A DNA stretch of 64,000 bases, taken from contig NC_041011.1 in the NCBI RefSeq assembly GCF_004193775.1, positions 17,627,173-17,691,172 on the forward strand, read 5' to 3'. This document shows, piece by piece, positions 56,530-64,000 of the stretch. The translations under genes were made by a program, and so were the position numbers. The number at the start of each line of letters is the position of its first letter. The first letter of the stretch is position 1. The notes beneath the pieces were generated by a model. That model worked only from the letters and a program-made list of their open reading frames with translations, did not search any database and was not told the DNA's origin. The DNA is from Glycine soja (Eukaryota; Streptophyta; Magnoliopsida; Fabales; Fabaceae).

Positions 56530-59505
56530 AGTTCAGCTTTATGACTTACAGTTTGTAGTATGCAGCTGCAGAATATACATAATAGCTTAATTGTTAGGCT
56601 TGGTTTTTCTTTTTATTAATAATACTTATTTTGCGGGATTTTGCTAGCTGGTGGAGTGATGTTATTAATCTAGCTTTGTAAAGTATGAAACCCATTAATT
56701 ACATAAACATTTGTAGGTTTGTATGTTTGGTTTATATATCCTTCTTAATTAGGGTCTGATCTCTCCATAGGTATGTGTAGTTCTAGTGAGCATCTCAACT
56801 TTGGCCTACTGCTAAAATGCCTGCAGAAGGGTTTATGATTTGAATTATTATATGATAAGTGATGAATATACATAATTTTCTTCAATATATGAATATATGC
56901 ATTTTTTTTTTCAAATTAATACTTAATTTTATGGGCTATATGCTCTCTTCATCTGCTAGCTCTCTTTTACTCTTTTGCTCTTTTAGAGTCATCTCCACAC
57001 AAGAGAGAAAGGAGAGGGAAGAAAAGTAACTTTTTAATTTGAAATGGAGGCCAATATGCTTTTGAGCATTCCCCTCTTCTACTCCTTTCAAATTTTCCTT
57101 TCTCCTTATCTTTTTCATTGATACTGATCAAAATGCATTCCACACATATGCAACTATATATAATGTAATTAAGTAATATTTGCTTACCAAAATATTCACA
57201 TTATTTTCAACTTTCTTTGTTTAGGGAAAAAAGTAGAGAATATGTTGAAATGTGTAATTGTTTATTTAAATTCATATTTTGGAGATTGATAGGAATATAT
57301 ATATATATATATATATATATTGAGGATTAAGAGAAGTTAATATATAATATAGATATAGTCAATATTATTTAATTTAAATTATTTATTTTAATTGTAATAT
57401 TAAGATTAAAATCATCAAACATGCCAATTAATATTATTTTAGCTTAACTAATGATTTCAAGTTTAATCTCTAAATATATAATTACCTTATTGTAAAAAGT
57501 TTTAATGTCTCTAGTAATTTCATCTGACTTAAACAATTGCAAAAAATAAATGTGGTCTAGATTAATTAAAACGGTCTCTCTTTCTCCCACACAAACATAT
57601 TAGCACTATTGATAATTTGTATCCGCCTATATTTTTTTTAATATTTTGGAAACTTTTAACCTATATGCTTTATTTTTAAAAATAATTTTATACTAAATGA
57701 TACAAACAAAATGTCCCAATAAGATAAATAAAATTGTTTCTTGTGTTTATAATAAAAATAAAAATTAATATTTTATTCTAATTTAAAGTATATTTTATTT
57801 TTTTACTTAAAATATATTTTTATGTTAATATATTTTTTATTTTACTCGTTATATTTCAGTTATACGCATGCAGTTCACGAGATGCAAGTGCAACATCAAT
57901 TTACTTGGAACTGTTTAGTCTTTATAGGTTAACTTTCAAACGGATCCATTGAATAAATTTTGAATTAAATATAATAGATGGGTAAAAAAATATTTATTTA
58001 TTGACTGTTAAAAATATATTATGATTTTTTAAATCCATTTACGGTTCATTTAATATATAAAAAAAATACTCAAATCCATTTATTAACTATATTAAATAGA
58101 TAAATTAAGATTCAACCCATTAATTCAATATTTTGTAGATTATTATATCTTTTTAAAAAAAATATTTATATAGCATAAAGCCCAATACTATAGCTAGATT
58201 ATTCTTAGATTGAAATACTGTGGATTAATCTGACTCATCTCTTAATTACTTGTGTTTAATCAATAAACATTTGATTGCTTGACTTAATGGATTATAAATT
58301 ACGTGTTAGATGATTTTTTATTCATCCTGTAATAAACAAGTCATCCTTTTTTTTCTGAATAATAAAAAAGTGATATAAATCCCGCCAATGTATTTTTTAT
58401 AATTAAATAGGTTAATTAAATATATTTTTACCAACTTTCTCATTTATCCGGCATTATTATTTTTATTTCTCTTTATTTTTTATCATATCATTTATCATAT
58501 TATTATTTACTTCCTTACAAAAAATCATTATTTACTCTCTTCTTTTTACACTATTTTGAATCAGGACTCTTTAATTTAACACAAATAGATTGAATGGTAA
58601 ATAAATAAATAGATTAAGTTATCACCTATGCAAACAAATCACATTACTTGTAATATAAACTAAGATATTGGCTAGCTATCATTATTCCTGTCAATCTTAT
58701 CTTCTATATTATTCAAAAAGGGAGCAGAAAAAGAAAATTTTAAAATAAGGCAAATAAAGCATCCCCCGCCGCTACAAAATGAGAATCCAAAGATAATGGA
58801 TAGCTTCGTGTGGTGGAATATGCAAACTAAAAAAGGTTGGCTATGTAATGCAATTTTAGAGGTAATTATTCCATGAAGGAAATGGTGTCCAGAGATAGGA
58901 GCTAGAAAACACATGAAGGAGGAGAGAGAAAGAGGCACATGGATACGAAGTAAGAAGAATCCGATGATGAAAGCTCATGTGGATGCTGATAATTTTAAAT
59001 TTACATTTCTATATATGGACACACACATAAAGGGGAATCTCCAGAAATTCCTCGCGAGAGTTTTAATTCTTACATTGTTTTACTTTATGAGAAAAAATCG
59101 CAGTTATAAATTTGGTGTCGGCGGTATAGACACGCGGCTTTAGTGCATGTGTGACGTTGTTGTTTGATAAACAATGGTAATTTTTAGTGATTCATATGTA
59201 TTTTTTTTATTCACCAAAAAAGAAATATGTATTTCTTTATATACTTTTTTCTGACGATCTTGTTATTTAAAAATCAAATTCACCTTTCAGTAATTTGAAC
59301 TAAGTTAAATATATCTAGTTTAGCTGGTTAAGTTTTCTTGTTTAATAAGTAAAAAAAAAGTTTTCTTGTTAATTTTTCTTTCTTTCTAGCATATCTTCTC
59401 TTTTGGAGAAAATTTTATTCCATCAAACATTAATTATGAATACCTGTTAGTGGGCCACAACAGTTGGACCAAGCAAGACCAAAAAGAAGCACTTAGGATT
59501 CTATT
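56530..59505. other. Intergenic DNA downstream of the SMR gene
   Basis: The first ~250 bp is likely 3' UTR. The remainder is AT-rich, with an (AT)n microsatellite at 57294-57321. No other gene is recognised. Confidence 0.4.
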
Positions 59506-59799
59506 AGGGGTGTTGTTAGGTGCACCCAGTAGTATTGCTGGTGCACTCAACATTTTTTTAATGTCCAAAATGTCCCTATTTTGTTGTTCCTTTTTAAGTT
59601 GCTTTTTTTGGCTGAGTGATAATCCGTAAGTAGATTTTTCACATACGGATCAACTTGATCCGTATGAATTATATGGATGAAGTTGATCTGTAAGTATGAA
59701 ATTCATCTGTATTGGTTTTTTGATTTTTTTTTAATTCCTTAAATTTTTATTTTTTTTAATTATTAATATGTTAAATTACTCATTTGTGCATTAATTTTT

Positions 59800-59868
59800 T
59801 TTACTATTACAAAATTTAATATATATTAAATTTAAAATTTAATATATATTAAATTTTGTAATAGTAAA
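59800..59868. repeat. Perfect palindrome, 34-bp arms
   Basis: 'tttactattacaaaatttaa' and the following 14 bases to 59833 are exactly reverse-complemented at 59835-59868, with a single A between. It lies in the middle of the element at 59506-60245 and could extrude as a hairpin. Confidence 0.95.
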
Positions 59869-60029
59869 TATTTTTTATTTATAAAAAAATATACGAATTA
59901 AATAATTTGTATGAGTTATATCAAAATTAACTGTCAAAAAATTTATTATTTAAATTTACATGCGCATTAAATATACATTAAAATTTTTAGTGTTATGTAT
60001 AACAACATTATTTATTTTATAATATAATT

Positions 60030-60103
60030 GGTGCATTAACTCAGTTGGTTAGAGCGTTGTGTTAATAACCTAAAAGTCATAGTTTCAATTCTTACTTGGG
60101 CTA
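60030..60103 (+). pseudogene. tRNA-Ile(AAT)-like pseudogene
   Basis: 'ggtgcattaactcagttggt' then 'tagagcgttgtgttaataac' follows plant tRNA-Ile(AAT) through the D-arm and anticodon loop ('ttaataa', anticodon AAT). The T-arm ('atagtttcaattcttac') is decayed and the anticodon stem has a mismatch. At 74 nt its length is right, but it is unlikely to be functional. Confidence 0.65.
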
Positions 60104-60352
60104 TTAATTTTAAATTAATTCGTCACAAATATTTTTTTAAAAAAAATTAAAAAAAACTTAAATTGGACTTATACGAATCAAGATGATCCAAAAGGGAAAA
60201 ATTGGAAAAATACGAAATTGCTGGTGTGCGCATAGTAGTGCCCTTAGAATTTTATTCAATATGGGCCATAACTATCTCTATGTTGGGCCTTTGTTATTGT
60301 TCTTTTCTTTTGGTGTAGCCTTTAAGGACCTTTTAAGTTCAGTCTTATATGT

Positions 60353-61403
60353 TATTTGCTTGGGAACCGCTAGAGGCACCAAGAATTTTTGTTGGTACAC
60401 CTAGCATAACATGCGAAATTTCGATTTTATCCTTTCATAAGCCCAATTCGTATGAGGCTTATGGATTAACAATCCGTATTGGGCCTACAGATTGTCAATC
60501 CATAAGGGTCCAAATATGAATCGAACCTATGACTTTCGTGTTATTAGCACAATGCTCTAATCAACTGAGCTAATAGACTAATTATGTTATAAAATAATTA
60601 ATGTCGCTATATATAACACTAAAATTTCTAATGTATATCAATGCACATGTAAATTTACATAATAAACTTTGTGATAATTAATTTTTATCTAATAATTAAT
60701 TTGTTTACATATATAAATTGTAAATAAAAATCATAGGTTTAATAAAAATTTACATATGTAAAAGAATAAAAAATTTATTTAGTTATCAATTGTTGTAATA
60801 AAAATCTAAATACATCATTCAATTAAATACCATATTGTAATAAATATCCAAATACATCATTCAATTAAATACCAAATTTGTTTAACTATTAATTACTATA
60901 ATAAATATCTAAATACAACATTCAATTAAATATCAAATTTGTTTAATTATCAAAATTTTTAAATAAATTAAATGTATAAAAAATTCTAAAAAAATTAATT
61001 TTTTAAAAAATTCAAAATATATTGATTGACAATTTGTATGGTTCATATGGATTGTTAATCCGTATGAACCATACGAATTGCCAATCCGTATGAGCAATTC
61101 GTATGTTTTGAATTTTTTTAATATGCACCTCTTCTTCTCCAGCGACGAAAAACCGCCGAACTTCACCTATATCCGTAAACAATGCATCGACACCACTGGC
61201 GACAACAAACACTCACAAAAGGATGCTAACAGAAGTTACACTAAGGGAGTGTAGTTTTATGAAAAAAAAGGCATTGCAAAAATAAAAAAAGTTAATTTTC
61301 TATTTATAACCGAAAATACCCATTAAGGAATTTTCATGTCTTAGAAAACTGATGGGTGTACCAACAAAAATGTTGGCTACCCTAAGCAGTTCCCTATTTG
61401 CTT
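60353..61403. mobile_element. Non-autonomous MULE with perfect 9-bp target duplication
   Basis: The element proper is 60362-61394. The left end 'gggaaccgctagaggcacca' and the reverse complement of the right end 'gggaactgcttagggtagcc' both continue to 'atttttgttggtacacc', a terminal inverted repeat of about 42 bp. 'tatttgctt' is perfectly repeated at 60353-60361 and 61395-61403. The 9-bp duplication supports the Mutator superfamily. It contains a tRNA-Ile-like sequence on the minus strand, palindromic 'attgacaatccgtat' type units near both ends and a locally GC-rich scrap (61130-61215) that may be a captured gene piece. No transposase. Confidence 0.85.
60506..60578 (-). pseudogene. tRNA-Ile(AAT)-like sequence, minus strand
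   Basis: The reverse complement reads 'gtctattagctcagttgatt' then 'agagcattgtgctaataaca' then 'cgaaagtcataggttcgatt'. The A-box is good, the anticodon loop is 'ctaataa' (AAT) with a paired stem, and the T-loop 'ttcgatt' is intact. The T-stem and the end of the acceptor stem pair imperfectly. It is better preserved than the copy at 60030-60103 and could still score in a tRNA search, but it lies inside a transposon and is probably not a working gene. Confidence 0.7.
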
Positions 61404-61570
61404 TCTAGTTATAACCTCTCTTGGGCCTTATTGCTTCAACCATTTTTATCTCACTATATATAGTTGTGTTGGCTGAAGATTAGGGTTAGGAAAAATGAAA
61501 ACAATAGTCTTCCTTTTATTTGTTTAAGTTTCCCTTACATTTATATTTCTAAGTTTCAATAAATAGTAGC
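61404..61570 (+). repeat. Possible LTR end of a Ty3-gypsy element
   Basis: The sequence ends '…aaattcctaaca' followed by 'aattggtactttcatcc'. This resembles the LTR/primer-binding-site junction ('ttggtgctttcat') of many plant Ty3-gypsy elements, and gag-like coding sequence starts shortly after. The 5' limit of the LTR is not resolved. Confidence 0.4.
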
Positions 61571-61609
61571 TTAAATTCCTAACAAATTGGTACTTTCATC
61601 CATTGTTCC

Positions 61610-62314
61610 CATGCCTCCTACTCCTCAAAAGATGACCCCTCAAGGCCATCCACGAACTCATCATTGTTATGTAGTCTCAAATGGTTGCTCAAGATAATTG
61701 CCAACAACTATTGGAGCAAAATATGGACACTCTCCATGACAACCTCACCACACTCATGTCCACCCTCCAAGACCAAGTTTCGTCCCTTACCCCCCCCCCC
61801 CCTCCCCTCCACCAAGTTCGCCCCCCATTTCTACATATGCTACTGAGCCATTGATTATTCCTCCACTCATCACCACTACCCAAACCCATGGTTCTTCCCC
61901 TTTAGCTACAGTACCCCAAACCCTTATCATTTCATACCCATATGGCATGCCCTCTCACTTTGGCATTAACCATTCCCTCACCTTGCCTTTTCCCAATGTT
62001 CCTTCCATGTTTCCCACTGGATCCATTTCCTTTTCAACCTCACAACCCCACTCTCCTCACACTTCATCTTCCCTTACTCATACTCGCCCTCCTTTCCCAT
62101 ATCCCATCTTTACCACAATCACTACACCTAACATGACCCCATCTATTCCCCATTTTTCCTTTCTTTTTTCATCACCCAACCTTAACAACACCAACCGCAT
62201 ACGCCAACCCAAACTGCAACTAGCCATTTTTACGGTTTTGACCTTCTTGATTGGTTATTTCAAGTTGTTCAGTTTTAACCCTTTACCAAATTCCTTTAGT
62301 GTTGCACCTATGGC
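61610..62314 (+). pseudogene. Ty3-gypsy gag N-terminal half
   Basis: The plus strand encodes 'MVAQDNCQQLLEQNMDTLHD' from 61681, then after a C-run (61788-61802) and frame changes a Pro/Ser/Thr-rich linker, then 'RIRQPKLQLAIF' at about 62197. This is the lead-in to the retrotransposon gag domain of plant gypsy elements. A frameshift follows immediately, and the sequence switches strand at about 62314. No protease or polymerase follows. Dead. Confidence 0.6.
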
Positions 62315-62812
62315 CAATCTACTTTTTATCGCATTTGTAACATAAACCTAGGGTATTACGACGTGGGACTGAAAATTGGGTAGTAGATTGAGAAGAAGGA
62401 GGATGGAGAGTGGTATGGGAAAATTGATGGTTGGGTTCTGGTTTGGAATTTTCGATTTTAGCTTCAATGAGCTTAGCTAAACCAATGGCTTGGGAAATGG
62501 AATAGGGTTGTTGCATAGCCATTTTGCAGTGAATTTTAGGGATGAGACTAGATAAAAAAAAATAGTTAAGAATAACATCTTGAGGTAACCCAAAAATTTG
62601 ATTTTAGATTCTCAAGATTGGTTTGATAGTCAATAACAAAACCATAATGTCCCAATTTAAATAATTCTGCCAAATGATTTTCATATGAAAAAGGACCAAA
62701 ATGCAATTCCAAAGCCCTTTTAAAAAGAACCCCAATTTGTAAACTAAGCATTTTGATGCATCCACTTAAACCAGCTAAGAGCATCAACCTTCACATAAAA
62801 AGAAGCCATGTA
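62315..62812 (-). pseudogene. Ty3-gypsy gag C-terminal half, inverted
   Basis: The minus strand from about 62811 reads 'MASFYVKVDALSWFKWMHQN', then 'LELHFGPFSYENHLAELFKL' and 'VIDYQTNLENL', then 'PIPFPKPLV', and ends with the first part of a zinc knuckle ('LGLCYKCDKK'). These are the continuation of the gag begun on the plus strand at 61610-62314, so this 0.5-kb piece is flipped in place. The junctions show an inverted match, 'atggc' at the left and 'gccat' at the right. Several stops interrupt it. Confidence 0.65.
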
Positions 62813-62824
62813 GAGATGTTGTGA

Positions 62825-63365
62825 CCTAACCAATGCCTAGAAATAGCTCTGGCTAATGTCAGCCAGAAAACCTTAATTGATGTCAGCAAAAAAAAATCCT
62901 AACCTATGTTGGCTAAGAAAATCTAGTTGGCATAAGCCAAAACACCCTAGCTAACATCAGCTGAAAAATAACCCTAGCCGATATTGGCTAAAAAATAGCT
63001 TTGGTTGATGTTGGCTGAAAAAACCTAGTTGACGTCAGCTGAAAAACCCTAACTGGTGTCTACTCAAAAGTTAGTCATGACCGATGTCAATAGAAAAAAT
63101 CTAGTCAACGTCGGCAAAAAAAATCATTGGTCAACATCAACTGAAAAAACCTGGATGACTATAGCCAAAAAAATCCTTGGCCGACGTTAGCAAAAAATTC
63201 TCATGATTGACGTTAGTGAGAAAATAACCCTAACCAACATCATCTAAAAAAAATCTTAGATGATATTAGCAAAAAATAGCTTTGGTTGACATCTTACAAA
63301 AAAATTATGACCGAAAAAACCTCGGCCAACGTCAGTGAAAAACAACTTATGTCGATGTTGGCCGT
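62825..63365 (-). repeat. Minisatellite array, inverted copy of the 2.5-4.5 kb family
   Basis: Units such as 'ggctgaaaaaacctagttga' and 'cgtcagctgaaaaaccctaa' are the reverse complement of the left-hand array. About 17-18 degenerate units. It is followed outward by the same terminal segment as at 2270-2540. Confidence 0.75.
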
Positions 63366-63660
63366 AAAAACTTTGGTCACTCGTAGTTGCGAGTGTTGAG
63401 TGAGAAAGAGTCGGGAGCAAGAACGTGAGTTAGAGTGAGCATCTATCAAAAAAGAATTTCAAATTCTATATTTTTTTAGAGAATTTGAAATCCCACTGTT
63501 TTAGTCAATCAAAATGATTCATAAAAATACCAAAAATTAAATTTCCTTTAAAATATTTTATCCAAACAAGCTATTTTATCATGAATAATTTTAAATTCCT
63601 TAAAAAAATGAATTCTCCTACTGAATTGCTCCATCCAGACACACAATAAGTGTTTTCTCC
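63365..63660 (-). repeat. Terminal segment of the minisatellite-bearing repeat, right copy
   Basis: The reverse complement begins near 63655 with 'tgtgtctggatggagcaatt' then 'cagtaggagaattcat' and ends with 'cactcaacactcgcaactac', matching 2275-2530 in order and spacing. The two copies have their conserved ends facing outward, about 61 kb apart. Confidence 0.6.
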
Positions 63661-63714
63661 TATTGCTGATAGAGGATGATACTGATTCCAAAACCACTGA
63701 CCCAACACCCCGTA

Positions 63715-63912
63715 ATCCACCCCCTAGACATGGCAAGAAAACCCATACCCGTGGGTACCCGCCCGAATCCGTCCCGACTTTGACGGGTAATACCCGAGTT
63801 GACCTGGTATGGGTTCGGGTTCGGGTTTTTCCCGATAACCAAAAGTCGGGTACGGGTATGGGTATGGGATTATTAGACCCGTCCCGACCCCGAACCCGAA
63901 CCCGCCCCACCA
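63715..63912. repeat. GGGTTCGGG/CCCGAACCC-rich tract, hAT-like
   Basis: This dense run of 'cgggttcgggttcggg'-type words and their complements ('cccgaacccgaacccg') is preceded by 'tagacatggcaagaaaaccc'. Plant non-autonomous hAT elements often begin 'aggGgTGGCAaacGGGT' and contain such oligomers. The arms 63750-63830 and 63840-63905 are partly inverted. Several overlapping ORFs cross it on both strands; these are compositional artefacts. Confidence 0.45.
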
Positions 63913-64000
63913 CTTAAAATCTTTAAATTTTTTGCATAATTTAATCAAAAGACATATAATTTTTATTACTAGTTAATTTTATTTTAGAATTTTTACATAA

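Larger units (their letters stand above)
59506..60245. mobile_element. Non-autonomous MULE-like element with a tRNA-Ile-like sequence
   Basis: The left end 'aggggtgttgttaggtgcac' continues to 'attgctggtgcactcaac'; the right end reverse-complements to 'agggcactactatgcgcaca' then 'ccagcaatttcg'. Near the left end are 'acggatcaacttgatccgta' and a second GATC-centred unit. Inside are a perfect 34-bp-arm palindrome and a tRNA-Ile-like stretch. The flanks 'taggattctatt' and 'tagaattttatt' agree at 10 of 12 positions, possibly a decayed target duplication. No coding capacity. Confidence 0.6.

Noticed and set aside
60030..60103. Functional nuclear tRNA-Ile gene
   Set aside because: Anticodon-stem mismatch, decayed T-arm and location in a transposon make function unlikely, so it is kept as a pseudogene.
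63548..63948. Several overlapping Pro/Gly/Arg-rich ORFs on both strands
   Set aside because: They all read the same GGGTTCGGG/CCCGAACCC oligomer tract in different frames; such low-complexity frames are not evidence of a gene.

Overview
The window is plant nuclear DNA. It is AT-rich, with long gene-poor stretches, several classes of degenerate transposable elements, (AT)n microsatellites and only two convincing intact host genes. The repeat types point to a legume, most likely soybean (Glycine) or a close relative: Tgm/CACTA-like subterminal repeats ending in 'aaaccgatgttaaca' motifs, LTR-like DNA full of 'gagaagctt' motifs, and plant-mobile-domain genes riding on DNA transposons. The species is inferred; no database search was possible.

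Layout. 1-5.6 kb: LTR-like debris, a fragment of a tRNA-Ile-carrying repeat, a 1.9-kb degenerate minisatellite (about 28-bp units, consensus near 'gccgacatcggctaggg') and an L1-type LINE fragment. 5.6-16.2 kb: a patchwork of duplicated blocks holding two broken plant-mobile-domain (PMD) gene copies, a tRNA-Asp pseudogene, and a Tgm/CACTA-like element (10.8-14.0 kb) with a B3-like gene remnant. 17.0-27.6 kb: a 10.6-kb DNA element with Mutator-like (MULE) terminal inverted repeats. It holds two MAIN-like PMD pseudogenes, an internal 420-bp direct repeat, and captured or nested fragments of a TauE/SafE transporter, a LINE, an LRR receptor-like protein, a probable solo LTR, an RPM1-like NLR and a polyphenol oxidase.

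27.6-45 kb: AT-rich intergenic DNA with a nested pair of inverted-repeat elements (29.6-30.8 kb), an LTR-like region with repeated 'cttgcttaagc' motifs, a LINE RNase H fragment, a complete but dead Ty1-copia element with 5-bp target duplications (35.2-40.0 kb) and an inverted-repeat MITE (42.7-43.2 kb). 45.7-48.0 kb: an intact intronless SD3-1-type S-domain receptor pseudokinase gene. 49-55 kb: a fold-back MITE and a 1.2-kb inverted-repeat element. 56.1-56.5 kb: a SIAMESE-RELATED (SMR) CDK-inhibitor gene. 59.5-61.4 kb: two non-autonomous MULE-type elements carrying opposed tRNA-Ile-like sequences. 61.5-64 kb: a Ty3-gypsy gag remnant with an internal inversion, a second copy of the minisatellite-bearing repeat inverted relative to the copy at 2.3-4.5 kb, and a GGGTTCGGG-rich hAT-like tract.

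The host genes do not form a pathway: one is a membrane receptor-like pseudokinase and the other a cell-cycle inhibitor. The main interest lies in the transposons, above all the gene-fragment-collecting element at 17.0-27.6 kb and a group of related elements that share a 'GCTAGGTGCACC' terminus and, in several members, short 'GGATCAACTTGATCC' palindromes.
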